Below are positions 22,560 through 34,320 of a stretch of DNA of 64,000 bases, piece by piece (position 1 is the stretch's first letter; each line of letters opens with the position of its first letter). The stretch is from Termitomyces sp. T153 (lineage: Eukaryota > Basidiomycota > Agaricomycetes > Agaricales > Lyophyllaceae), in assembly GCA_018296165.2 (NCBI GenBank), contig JACKQL020000011.1, positions 806,001-870,000 of the forward strand, given 5' to 3'. Position numbers and translations under genes: made by a program. Below the pieces are notes generated by a model, which worked only from the letters and a program-made list of their open reading frames with translations, made no database searches and was not told the DNA's origin.

Positions 22560-24736
22560 TGCTAGTAAACTCACCCCCTCTATCACTCTCATAGGTCTCA
22601 ATGGACACTTTTCTGTGGGTTTAAACCCACACCTTGTAATTACAGTATGCTTGGAATGTATCAGACTTCTTGCAAAGGAAAGTGATCCTTTTTTCACATG
22701 TGTAGAGGTCAATGTTTGTATAGGAGTAAAGGTGGCCACCAAGCAACTGAACTTGGGCTGGACCCTAAAGATCAGCTATGATCTTTTGACCATAGTGAGT
22801 ATATTTAGTCTTACTCTGTTTTAGGAATGGTAGATGCTGAGCCTTTCTCTTGATGCAGGCTTCACATTGATCAGGCTCTGATAATATGTCAAGCTCAATG
22901 CCAGTAATTGTTCCTTTGCATACAACCTCCTGCAAGTCTTTGTGATTAATGTGTCCCATTCAATGATGAAGTTCATTGATGGTGATAGCCTTTAAGGCAA
23001 CATTTGCAGTGAGTTCTGGAGATGTGGATGTGAGTGAGGTATCAGCATGGTATAACCCACAGATTGCAAGAATACAACCTATCACTTGGCATTGCAGTCT
23101 TGGGCTGCATATCACACATGTTCTATCCTTAATGAGGAGAGAGCACCCAGCACGGTCAAGACATGACATAGATACAAGAGTGAAGGCCATCTAAGGTGCA
23201 TAATAAACTTTTTTTAGTAGTATGGGGATAGACCTTTCCCCTTCCTTCATTGGCAGGCAAATGTGAAGACCTCTCCTTCCAAGAGCACTGAAGATATGTC
23301 TGTTGGCTGCATGGACAAGCTTAGAGTTGATTTCTTGGTAGTTCAAGAATTTTTCATGAGATGGTGAAAAGTGGCTGCTGGTGCCACAATCAATGATGAT
23401 GCCAGCTAAGGGAGAGACTGCGTGGGCTTCATGGCTATGTCCAGATATAATGGCAAGTGCAACATTGTCATTGGCAATGTGATTGGAGGTATCAATGATT
23501 AGGAATGAAAGAAAGGCATAATTTTCATCTTTCTCTTCAGCTTTAACAGCATTTGCTGACTTTGTTTTGTCCATCTTTTCCTTTCCTTTCCCCTTATGCT
23601 TCTTTAGCCACCAATCAGGCACTTTTCTGGCCATTCTACTACCATCCTCAACACACTGATCCTCAGTATGTCCATTCTTGTTGCAATTCTTGCAATGATG
23701 CTTGTCTTTACTCTTTCCTTTTGACTTGGACTTGCCTTCACCATCCTTCAACTCATCTTTAGCCTTGGCATGAGCTGCAACCATTCCTTTGTGGTGCTGA
23801 TTAATACTAGTCTCGATAGCAGTATTATTAGCCTCTTTGGTGAGATGCTAAATTCAATCCTGACTGGATATAGGCTTTTGAGTGACATGAGCATTGGCAG
23901 ATAACATCATGAGGAGTGGTCAGTACTTAGGTGCAAGGGACAGTGAGGTGCAGATATAACTTGCAAAAGAAGCATCAGAGAGAGAACAGTTAATCTTAGC
24001 AAGGCATTCTTTGAGAACTACAAGATTGGCAAGGTGTGTATGCATGTCAATCTCACCATTTTCAATGAATCTAGCATTCTGCAGGCAAGCAAGTAAGTCT
24101 GTCTCAAACATTGCACCTTTGTTGCCATGGATCATGGCAAGCTTTTTCCAGATGTCAGCAGCAGTGAATTCATCCTTGATCTGATGAAACATTGACTGAT
24201 TGATGGTGCCATAGATGATTTCTTGGACTTAGGCTTCTTTTTGCAGCCAGTCCTCCAGTGCATCCTCATATTCATTGATCTCCTTATCAGACAGTGGTGC
24301 TAATGACTTGTCATCACAATAGAAGGAGCCATCACATTCAACAATTGTAACCAGTTTACTCATAGTACCAATGACATGACAATGAAGCTTCTTTAAAATC
24401 AATGTGTTGATAACATGCTCCTGATATGTTGTCCAGTTTGATCTATCAGCAGACAGCTTCAGGACTGTGAGTCTCAAGGATGAGATGTCATATGTATCAT
24501 CAGGATTCATAACCTGTTGAGCAGGGACTGGTCTTGTAGGAAATGAGAACTGAGAATAAGAGGTAGATAACCTCAGTGATTGAATAGCACTAAGAATGTA
24601 TTATGTATATACCTGAGAATAAGAGGGAGATACTGGAAATACATAAGTAAGAATAAGTGGAATAATGAATGTGGGGACTTACACTTCAGTGATTGAATAG
24701 CACTGAGGTGTAATGGAAACAAACAGAAAGAAAACA
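22560..24736 (-). mobile_element. Ty1/Copia retrotransposon, truncated inside the integrase
   Basis: The minus-strand order is gag (24510 to about 23700), a CCHC knuckle, the protease-like region with IIDCGTSSHFSPSHEKF, the GAG-pre-integrase domain (22765-22959) and the beginning of integrase ending in a DRGGEF motif near 22575. RT and RNase H are absent because the element stops at the Gypsy LTR; they are not found left of 8184. Upstream of gag, 24530-24736 contains two copies of TCAGTGATTGAATAGCACT, perhaps the remains of an LTR cut by the Helitron. Confidence 0.8.
23191..24510 (-). pseudogene. Copia Gag with zinc knuckle and protease-like start
   Basis: Three frame blocks give the UBN2/gag-type start (LRLTVLKLSADRSNWTTYQE and later DALEDWLQKEA), then FHQIKDEFTAADIWKKLAMI and LLACLQNARF. 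A CCHC knuckle CKNCNKNGHTEDQC follows a Lys-rich stretch, then IIDCGTSSHFSP, where Copia proteases carry D(S/T)G-type active sites. Here the site reads DCG. One stop lies between 24229 and 24192, and there is a frame break between 23920 and 23784. Confidence 0.72.
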
Positions 24737-25405
24737 TCTATAATATATGGGACAATGGACATGGGAATGTGGCTGCACCTGGGAAAAATGCGACGACTTT
24801 TCTGCTTAGTAAGGCTGACCAAGAACCTTCCTTTTTGGGTAACTTGGCTGTTTTTCACACTTGGAACAGGTTTTTTCTCAAAAAAAATTACAGTAGACAG
24901 CTTTAATACATATATACAATCTTTTGACTATGTTTGAAATATGCCAGATAGCCTGCAGGTGTCAAAAAGGCCAAACACAATTTAGTGGACACTTTTTTTC
25001 ATGCCTCGCATGTTTTTTAACACAATATGACCAAATAATGGACATTTCCGAGGTTGTGGAAAGGAGGCCACATGACAAAGTATGTTTCGTCACATCTATT
25101 GATTGATTGATGTTGACTAACAAGCTTATTAGTAACTCCTTAACCACATTGAGCTATTGATACATCAAATATCTCATCATGCAAGTTAATATAAATGGTT
25201 TTTGACTGTTAAATTGCTTAACAATGGATGTTTCAGGCAACCACCTACTACTCCTGAAAGCCAAAGGCAACAAGCTAGGATTCAGAGGAGACTTGAACAG
25301 TTACAAATGACAGATCCTGATGATTGTCATGCAAATAGAAACAATAGATCTTTGGAACAGATCAATACTGTGGTTGTCCCACCACTTCAATTGGGGCCTG
25401 GGAGT

Positions 25406-25489
25406 ATGGGAACTGGGGGTATTAATCAATCTATGGGAACTGGGGGTATTAATCAATCTATGGGAACTGGGGGTATGGGAACTGGGGGT
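25406..25489 (+). repeat. 27-bp Gly-rich coding repeats
   Basis: ATGGGAACTGGGGGTATTAA with its following 7 bases repeats twice in full (25406-25432, 25433-25459), followed by two 15-bp partial units. It encodes MGTGGINQS repeats. Confidence 0.8.
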
Positions 25490-26182
25490 TTGAGACTTGA
25501 TCACCAATTTATAGCCACCACTTCTGGCTCTTCAGGAAGACCTATTAGGCAGCCAGCAGCTGCTGATGATCCATTTTCTATAGTGATTCCTGAAACTATT
25601 TTGCCTGAAGGGTGGGATGCTCCTTTACAGAATCCTATCCCTAGAATGGTGCCACCTCCACTTGCTCCTATACAGAGAAGAGGCAATAGACTCAATCAGT
25701 CTGCTGTTGCTCAAGCTGCTATGGTCATTCCAGAAACAGTTTTGCCAGAAGGTTGGGATGCTCCTTTGCAGAATCCCTTACCTAGATTGGTGCCTTTTCT
25801 ACCTGCTCTTGCACTGAGGAGAGTGAGACCAGATGCTCATAGAGAAGTAATGGCAGACCACCAAATTCAACAACAGCATGCACTAGCAGCATTGCAGGAG
25901 CAGCAAAGGCTGAGACATATTGCTATGGTTGAAGAGCAGGAGAGGCAACAACAAGCTTTGGCCATCTTGCATCAGGCAAGGCTGAGGGAGGAGGAAAGAT
26001 TGAGGCAACAGGAACAAGAAGTCAGTCAAACACTTCTTTGAAATGCTACTTTAACTAACAAAGTTCAATAGCATATTGATCTAGATCCTGAACATAGGCC
26101 TTTGAATGCAGCTATGGCTCAAAGGATCTTTCAAGGCTGGCAACAGCAACATGAAGCTGATCTGGAAGAGGATTTCAATGAT

Positions 26183-26590
26183 TTAGGTCCTCAGAATGAT
26201 ATACCTTCTGAGGATGACTTGGAATATGTTGATCCTGCTGGACATCAACCAGCAGAGCAAATGGATCCTCCCCTTGATGTGCCATTGGGTCCTCAGGATG
26301 ACATACCTTCTGATGATGACTTGGAATATGTTGATCCTGCAGAACATCAACCAGCAGAGCAAATGGATCCTCCCCTTGATGTGCCATTGGGTCCTCAGAA
26401 TGACATATCTTCTGATGATGACTTGGAATATGTTGATCCTGTTCAACAGAGACCTGCAGAGCAAATGGATCCTCCCCTTGATGTGCCATTAGGTCTTCAG
26501 GATGACATCCCTTCTGATGATGACTTGGATTATGTTGATCCTGTTCAACAGAGACCTGCAGAAGACTTGGACCCTGCTCCACCCAACCAT
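26183..26590 (+). repeat. Four 102-bp tandem repeats coding for an acidic 34-residue unit
   Basis: Units start at 26183, 26285, 26387 and 26489, an exact 102-bp period. Each codes for a unit beginning LGPQNDIPSDDDLEYVDP and ending QMDPPLDVP, the last one diverging. The main RepHel copy has only one to two such units near 28940-29040, so the array expanded here. Confidence 0.85.
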
Positions 26591-26794
26591 CCAGCAGGAC
26601 TACAAAATCCTGCTGAGCAGCCTCCTCTTGAGCTTCCTATTCCACCACAGCTTGGTCCTATTCAGTCTGTTCCAAGAGGAAGGCAACCTTACTTGATTGA
26701 ATACCCTCCACATTATCTTAGTCCTATCTATAGTATATGGGATGACTCCTGGGAAAGTGGCTGTGCACTCATTATATGCAACGACAAATCTTAA

Positions 26795-27814
26795 AAAACT
26801 GGGTTCCATCAATCCTTATGTAATGCTTATGTAAAATTATGTAAGTTGGCTGGCTTCAAATTTTTGGCCAGTTCCTTGGAAAGATCAATTGATCATGTAA
26901 ACATCAAAAACATCGCACTAAATCTCTCTTTCTTTCTTCCTGAAAAACTGAAGCTTCCAACATTGTCTCTGCTTTGATACTGTGAGAAAAGGCTTTGATT
27001 GGCTTGATAGACTTTCCTGAAGAGGCTTCACTTACTTGGCCATGTATTATTCTACTACTGAGTGTCATCTCCAATCACTGATCAAACTGATAACCAGATC
27101 TTCACTATTGCATCTTTTATCAGGCTATTTCTTAGCATTGAGTAGCTTTCTGTCCTTGAGGTGGGCCTTCTTTTCTTTGCCTAATTGTCTGATGGCTGAT
27201 TTTGATGGTGTATAGAAGCTGAATTTCTTATGTATACTTCTTTTCTGAGAGTCATCTCTATTGACTGATCATGACTGAAAACAGACTTCACTGCAGTCTT
27301 TATCAGGCTTTTTTTCTGTGCATTCAGTAGCTTTGCAGGTATGTTTTCTCTAGGTTAATCTGAGAGCTGATTTGTGAACAGTATCTGTTTTTTTTTGAAG
27401 CAGCTATTGGTTTTCTACTTTCAAGGTAAATCTCTTTTTCTGTGCTGACAGTTGATCTTCATGTTCTCTCAGTAGAATCTTTGCTCTTATCCTCACATCA
27501 TATTTGAGCCATTTTATATGTGGCTCTCACTCAGGTAAGAATGTTTCCTGCTTATTCAAGCCTGTATTTGACTGATAATTTGGTAGTTTCTGCTTTCTGT
27601 GCTATACTGCTGTTATCCTTCAGTTTTGGGCAGTTGCTGAGTATGTGTTTCTTATTTTTCTCATCTAGAAGAATCATCATTAGCTTGAATTCAGAATCAA
27701 ACATTGCTGTTTATTGAGCACTTCCAATAATTTTTATCAGTTTACTTTTCAAGCCTTGATTATGTGAGTACTTATTAACTATTTTTTGATTCTTTGTTTA
27801 TTGATAAAATTCAG
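26795..27814. other. Non-coding spacer between the two RepHel N-terminal copies
   Basis: T-rich sequence with no conserved frame. Its last 100 bp end in a plausible intron acceptor (TTGATAAAATTCAG) before the second copy, so part of it is probably intron or upstream sequence of the full RepHel gene. Confidence 0.4.
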
Positions 27815-30800
27815 GCCACCTTCTACCCAGGAACTACCCAGTACTCCTGAGAGTCAAAGACAACAGTCTCGCTCTCAAAGTAGACTACAATTGTTGCAAA
27901 TGACTGATCCTGATGATCAATGTGCAAACCGAGGTAATAGAGCTTCTTTCCATAATTTTGAACAGGTCAATGCTGCTATGCCACCTGTGCAACCTTTGCA
28001 TTTTGATTCTATAGCACTGGGTAGGAGTACTAATGCCCCCTCTATGAATGATGTTGCTTCTGGATCTTCTGAAAGACCTGTGAGACTGCCAGCTATCTCT
28101 GATGACCCATTTTCTTTGAATGCTCCTGTGGGCCAGAGCATATATATACCTCCTGTAACACATTTACCTGAGGGTTGGAATGCCCCATTGCAAAATCCTA
28201 TTCCTCAGAATGTGCCTGCTGCACCTGTTTTGAGAAGGAATCAGCATAGACATAAGAATCAAACACATACATCCCTTGCTCCTACTGCTAATGTTGCATC
28301 TACCTCTTCTTCTGGACATAGAGGGCTCCCTCAACCACTACATAATATCTCCAGTGGACAAGCTGATCCTGCACTGAATAACTTGACCAGAGGAAATATT
28401 GCTTATAGAGAAATGATGTCTAATTATAATGCATCTCAAGAGCAACGAGCATTAGCAGCTTTTCAAGAGCAACAAAGACAAAGAAATATTGCTCAGGAAC
28501 AGAATAGACAGAGGCTTGCTGCTCAACAATCAGATGCATTAGCTGCATTGGAGCAGGAAAGACAGAGATTCTTTGCTGAGCAAGAAGAAGCAAGACAAAG
28601 ACAAGAAAGATATGATCAGAGATTAGCAGAGGAACAAAGACTTGCTGCTCAGCAGGAGGAGGCTAGACAGAGACAAGAGAGACATGAGCAAATATTAGCA
28701 GAGCAAGATCCCGAACATAGGCCTTTCAATAATGTTTTAGCTCAAAGGATTTTACAACTATGGGAGGGCCAACATATAGCTGATTTAGAAGAGGATTTCA
28801 ATGGTTTTGCTCTCCAAGATGATATTGAACTGGAGAATATTCATGCAGCCTTCAATGAAATGATGCTGCACCCTCTTGAACATTTTGAAGAACCTAGGGA
28901 AAATATGAATGATTTTGGAGAACAAGTCTTTAATGGCTTGGCTCCTCAGAATAACATACCTCCTGAAGATGACTTGGAATATGTTGATCCTGCTGAACAT
29001 GGTCCTCAGAATGACATACCTCATGAAGATGACTTGGATCCTGCCAGACATATACTAGCAGAACTTCCTGATGATAATCTACCAGCAGAACAACTGGAAC
29101 CACCTCCTGTTCATCCTCCTATTCCACAAATACAAGAGCCTGGACCTGTTCAGCCTATTCCCAAAGGAAGGCAGCCTTACTTGATAGAACCCCCATCTTA
29201 TTATCTTGGTCCTATGAGTGTCATATGTCCACACTGTCAAGCTCTACATTTTGATGCTGAAAAGCTCACTAAGTCTACTAGAAACAATCCAAAGTTTGGA
29301 ATGTGCTGCTTACAAGGCCAAGTGAATTTGCCCAGACTCAAAGATGCTCCACCTGAACTAATGGCCACCATCCTCTCTCTGACACTTTCAAAACATATAT
29401 CCGTCAATACAATGCAGCCTTTGCATTCACATCTCTGGGAGTTAAAATTGATCATGCCATTACAAATGCTCCTGGACCATATAGCTTTAGGATCAATGGA
29501 GAACTCCATCATCTGACAGGTGCCTTGCTTCCTATTGAAGGTAATCATCCTGTATATGCACAACTCTACTTTTATAACCACAACCAGCAATTGGCTTTTC
29601 GTCAACAGAATAATTCCAGGTTGGATCTTCAAATAATGGCCTCTTTGCAGGATATGCTTGCTAGAGTCAATCCCTTCATTGATTTATACAAGCAAGCCAG
29701 GCAGATTATGAGAGAAGTTCCAGAAGGCCAGCCACAAAGACTTTCTGTCACACTTAGAGCTGATTTCGGAGACCCATGACACCATAATAACCCCAATGAA
29801 CAGGAGGGAGTTGCAGCTATAATTCCTGGAGATGGCTCAGAAGAACGATCAGATCATCGTGATATAGTCTTGCATTTGCATGGAGGTCAATTGAAGCAGA
29901 TCAGTCATTTGCACCCATATTATACTCCATTGCATTATACCATTATGTTTCCAACTGGAGAGCCAGGATTTCACACAAATATTCACTCTCATTTTGGGCC
30001 AGAGAATCAACAAAGAGCACCAAAGGTCACTCAAACTGCATATTATGCATATAGACTGCAGAAAAGAACTTTAGAAGTTAATGCAGCATTACTCTGGAGT
30101 GGAAAGTTATTTCAACAATATGTTGTTGATGCATGGGCTTCAAGTGAACAAAACAAGTTGAATTGGGTTTGACACAATCAGAAGAAGATCAGAGATGAGG
30201 TTTATCAGGGAGTAGTAGATGCTGCTGCTGGAGATGAGGCAGTTACCCCACAAAGCCATCGTGTTATTCTTCCTTCCTCCCATACTGGAAGTGAACGACA
30301 AATGCAGCAATTATTCCAGGACTCTATGGCTATCTGCAGGCATTTTGGAAAACCTGATCTCTTCTTGACTATGACTGCCAATCCAAAGTGGTCAGAAATT
30401 GAAGAAGCTCTCTTGAAGGAACCTGCAGTCAATGGAAAAAAACAAACAGCTGCTGATCAACCAGATATTGTTGCCAGAGTATTTGAACTCAGAAAAAATG
30501 CTGTGGTAAAGGAGATTAAAGAGGGTCTCTTTGGCAGCTGTGTGGCACATGTTCATACTATTGAATTCCAAAAGAGAGGACTTCCACATATGCATATCTT
30601 GATTTTTTTCCATCATCATCATAGGATACAGAATGCAGCTCATGTAGATTCTATTGTCTCAGCTCAAATTCCAGATCCAGTTACTCAGCCTCATTTGTAT
30701 CAGGTATTGGCTTTGTTTGAATTCTTAATCCCATTACTTAAGTTTGTTATTAGGTTGTTACTACTAACATGGTCCATGGTCCATGTGGAGCTGCCAAACC

Positions 30801-33465
30801 CAATGCTAAATGCATGGTAGATGGCAAATGTTCTAAAAGATACCCAAAGGAATTTCAAGAAGCTACTCAGTATGGGGAAAATGGTTATCCTCAATATGCC
30901 AGACCTGACAATGGGCGCTTTTTTGAAAAAAATGGTCATTGTTATGACAATTGTGATGTTGTCCCATACAATCCTTATCTCTCAGCCAAGTATCAATGCC
31001 ACATCAATGTGGAGGTCTGTGCTTCAGTAGAAGCCATCAAATACATTCACAAGTACATCTACAAAGGCCATGATAGGACCACTTTGGAAATTGCCAGAGA
31101 CCAGGGAGACCAGAGGGATGAAATTAAAGAACACTTAGATGCCAGATACATTTCTGCAGCTGAATCATGCTGGCACATCTTTGAATTCAACATGCATGGA
31201 GAATATCCTCCTGTGTATCAATTACCTGTCCATTTGGAAGGCCAGCATGAAGTTTACTTCCAGGATAATGAACCTTTGGAGATTGTAGCTGCCAGGCCTA
31301 ATGCAGACAAGACTGCACTTACTGCTTGGTTTGAAGCCAATGCCAGATTCCCTAATAACAACACCACTTATCAGAGCTTTCCAACCAAGTTTGTCTATGA
31401 AGCTTCTAAAAGAAGTTGGAAGGAGAGGCAAAGAGGAACAGCTATTGGAAGGATGTACTTTGCTTCACCCAGACAGGGAGAAAGGTTCTACCTTAGGATG
31501 CTCCTGACAGTTGTGATGAATGCAAAATCATGGGCTGACCTTAGGACAGTCAATGGCCACACCTATCCTACTTACAAAGAGGCATGCAAGGCCCTTGGCC
31601 TTTTGGAAGATGATGCAGAATGGAGGCAATGTCTTGCTGAAGCTGCTCCAATCCAATCAGGATCAGCTCTTAGACAGCTCTTTTGCACTATCCTATTTCA
31701 CTGTGCTCCTACCACTCCAGAGGCTCTATGGAATGAATTCAAGCACTCCATTTGTGATGATCTTAGACACAGATTGGAGAATATCCAGCAGTACAGAGAT
31801 AGAGTCTTTACTGATGAAGATGTTTATGACTATGGCCTTCATCTGATCAATGACAACTTGAAGAATTTTGGCAAGACTCTTCAAGACTTTCCTAACATGC
31901 CAGAACCTCAACAAGTTTGGAATGTAATTCCAGGTAAGCCAGCCATTGTATAGAGAATTGACTCTAGGACTGATCAAACAATTTTAGGCAATAGACTTTT
32001 GCAAGAAGAAACAGATTATGACATTGAGGAGTTGAAGAGAAAGGTGAATGAAAACAAGGCCAGGTTTAATGGTGAACAACTAGGGGCCTTCAATGAAGTT
32101 ATGGACTCTGTGGACAACAACTTGGGCAAGATGATATTCATTCACAGTGCAGGTGGATGTGGCAAAACATTTGTCTGCAACACTTTGGCTTCTGCTGTTC
32201 GGTCCAATGGAGATGTGGCATTATGTGTAGCATCATCTGGGATTGCTGCCTTATTGCTGGAGGGTGGTAGAACTGCACATTCAAGGTTCAAAATCCCCAT
32301 TCCTGCTCTGGATACATCCATTGCCAATATCAAAAGAGGAACTCAGTTGTCTCAACTCTTACTCCAGACCAAAGTTGTCATCTGGGATGAAGTCCCAATG
32401 CAACACAAAAATGCCATTGACTCTGTGGATTGAGGGTTCAGAGACATCCTAGAGAAGGATGTTCCTTTTGGTGGAGTGACTGTGGTGTTTGGAGGAGATT
32501 TTAGGCAAACTCTCCCAGTTATCCAACAAGGACTCAGGCAGCAGATGATTGCTGCTTCACTCAAAAGAGGAAGACTTTGGGATCAGATTCAAGTTCACTC
32601 TTTGGTTCAAAACATGAGATTGGATCAGACTCCTGATAATGCTGCTCATGCAGCATGGTTGTTAGATGTTGGTGCTGGAAAAAATCTTGGGCCTGGAGAA
32701 ACAGTACAACTTCCTGCGACTATGATCTGTGATGACAGTTCTATCAAAGGATTAATCTCTTCCACTTATCCTCATATTAATCACTATCAAGATGATCAGT
32801 ATTACCTGGACCAAACCATTCTTTCTAGCAAGAACTCTGATATAGAGGATATCAACTCAGAGGTTCTACAGAAATATCTAGGAGAAGAGAAGGTTATGCA
32901 GAGTGCAGACTCTGTCATGTCTAATGATGGAAATGTGAATGACCTGACATTGTATCCAATGGAATACCTCAACTCTTTGAAAGCCAGTAATTTGCCTTTA
33001 GCTAAATTGGCTCTAAAGATTGGTGTTCCTGTCATGCTGCTCAGGAATCTGGATACAACTAAAGGACTTTGCAATGGGACAAGAATGATTGTCACCCACA
33101 TCAGCACCAGAGTTCTCAAATGTAGGATCATCAGTGGGGATGCCAAGTTTGCAGGATCAATTGTTTTGATTCCAAGAATCAACATGGATGTGTCTAAAGA
33201 AGATTTGCCAATTCCATTGTGCAGGAGACAATTTCCAGTTCAACTGGCCTTTGCTATGACTATCAACAAGTCTCAGGGTCAATCAGTCAAGCATGTTGGA
33301 TTGGACCTTCAATCAGGAGTTTTTTCACATAGCCAACTTTATGTTGCACTCTCTCAGTGCACATCAGGAGATTGTATCAAAGTCATCTTGGACCCAGAAA
33401 ACACATCAAGAAAGACTGCAAATATTGTCTATCAAGAAATCCTGAATGGTTTACAAATGTAAGTG
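27815..33465 (+). pseudogene. Helitron Rep/Pif1-like helicase (RepHel), nearly complete but with nonsense codons
   Basis: A long Gln/Glu-rich N-terminal extension (27815-29200) precedes a Cys-containing start (CPHCQALHFD), the Helitron-like N domain (LHPYYTPLHYTIMFPTGEPG), the HUH nuclease motif HMH in RGLPHMHILIF (30587-30595) and the tyrosine motif KYIHKYIYKG (31039-31065). The helicase has Walker A AGGCGKTF near 32150, Walker B VIWDEVPM, GGDFRQTLPV, and C-terminal TINKSQGQSVKHVGLDL and SQLYVALSQ. Introns of about 55 bp split it near 30703-30760 and 31935-31988. Breaks are TGA codons at 29777-29779, 30170-30172 and 32431-32433, each where Arg (CGA) fits, and a frameshift near 29380. The catalytic residues are kept, so inactivation is recent or partial. 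Confidence 0.82.
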
Positions 33466-33660
33466 TGACTTTTGTTGGATTCAGGCAACAAATTACTAAC
33501 TTCTATGAACTTCAGCACCTAATGTATATAGTTGGACCATGTAGTATAGATATTCTCAATGGTTTACAAATGTAAGTGTGACCATTTAAAGAATTGCTTG
33601 GTTAGTACTAACTTTTATAATTTTCAGCATCTCTAATATATATCAGTGGACATTGTAGTA
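33445..33660 (+). repeat. Tandem duplication of the RepHel stop-codon region (113-bp period)
   Basis: AATGGTTTACAAATGTAAGT at 33445 recurs at 33558, and each copy is followed by a related ACTAACTTNTAT...TTCAGCA segment. The end of the coding region has been duplicated downstream. Confidence 0.7.
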
Positions 33661-33752
33661 TTTTGTTAATAATGTAATATAGATACATGATTAGTTTATA
33701 TATAGAATCTCAGTGTATCGAATTGTAAGAGAAAAGCAACACTTGGTTAACA

Positions 33753-34154
33753 AAATACAAAGACCTGACCAAACAAAGTGAGGTTGGGTCTGGGACTTAG
33801 CATTGAGTTGGAAATACAAAGACCTAACCAAACAAAGTGAGGTTGGGTCTGGGACTTAGCATTGAGTTAGAAATACAAGGACCTAACTGAACAAAGTGAG
33901 GTTGAGTCTGGGACTTAGCATTGAGTTTGAAATACAAGGACCTAACCAAATGAAGTGAGGTTGGATCTGGGACTTAGCATTGAGTTTGAAATACAAGTAC
34001 CTAACCGAACGAAGTGAGGTTGGGTCTGGGACCAAGCGTTGAGTAGAATATCAAGGACCTAACCAAACAAAGTGAGGTTGGGTCTGGGATGGAGCATTGA
34101 GTAGAATATCGAGGACCTAACCAAACAAAGTGAGGTTGGGTCTGGGATGGAGCA
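33753..34154 (+). repeat. Sub-terminal array of seven 57-59 bp repeats
   Basis: Units start AAATACAAAGACCTAACC or AATATCAAGGACCTAACC and end with GGGACTTAGCATTGAGTTNG. There are seven copies, slightly diverged, and the last two form a subtype (GGGATGGAGCA). The last unit runs straight into the 3' hairpin. Confidence 0.88.
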
Positions 34155-34165
34155 AGAGCTACAGG

Positions 34166-34203
34166 CCCGTGCCGAAGGCACGGGGCGTAGCTTCCTTTAC
34201 TAG
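34166..34203 (+). terminator. Helitron 3' terminal hairpin and CTAG end
   Basis: The stem CCCGTGCC pairs perfectly with GGCACGGG around GAA, and CTAG follows 15 bp later with a T as first host base. This is the hallmark of Helitron 3' ends and is thought to stop rolling-circle strand transfer. Confidence 0.8.
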
Positions 34204-34320
34204 TCAATAACATAACATTGTGGGTCCATATCATGTACTCAACATCTTATCAGTGGGTAGAGTGGGGTTATGATCAATGGGAGTAGCATGGTCTGGTTAT
34301 CCTCCAGCATCTGCCTGCAA

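Larger units (their letters stand above)
25236..26794 (+). pseudogene. Extra partial copy of the Helitron RepHel N-terminal region
   Basis: The block parallels 27815-29220. Both begin after an intron acceptor with a TPESQRQQ motif, then LQMTDPDD, a segment PDDPFS-like to LPEGWDAPLQNPIP, a Gln/Glu-rich coiled coil and acidic DLEYVDP repeats, and end at GRQPYLIE. This copy then diverges before the Cys-containing start of the Rep domain, so it is truncated. It has a stop at 26041 and a second frame from 26102. It carries its own internal expansions of Gly-rich and 34-residue repeats. No catalytic function is possible. Confidence 0.7.
24737..34203 (+). mobile_element. Helitron (rolling-circle transposon) with RepHel, 5' edge tentative
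   Basis: The element codes for a Rep/helicase protein on the plus strand. Its 3' end is well marked: a perfect 8-bp stem CCCGTGCC/GGCACGGG with a 3-nt loop (34166-34184), 15 bp, then CTAG (34200-34203) followed by T. A matching 5' start, TC preceded by A, occurs at 24737 (ACA|TCTATAAT); it is the best candidate by eye but not proved. Helitrons insert between A and T without duplication, which fits. It contains a duplicated N-terminal coding block and a sub-terminal 59-bp tandem array. Confidence 0.78.

Noticed and set aside
31951..31953. In-frame TAG in the Helitron RepHel gene
   Set aside because: It lies inside a good 55-bp intron (GTAAGC to TTTTAG), and the frame continues as GNRLLQEETDYDIEE after splicing.
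33753..34154. CRISPR-like appearance of regularly spaced repeats
   Set aside because: Units are contiguous with no unique spacers, lie in a eukaryotic Helitron, and have no cas genes nearby.
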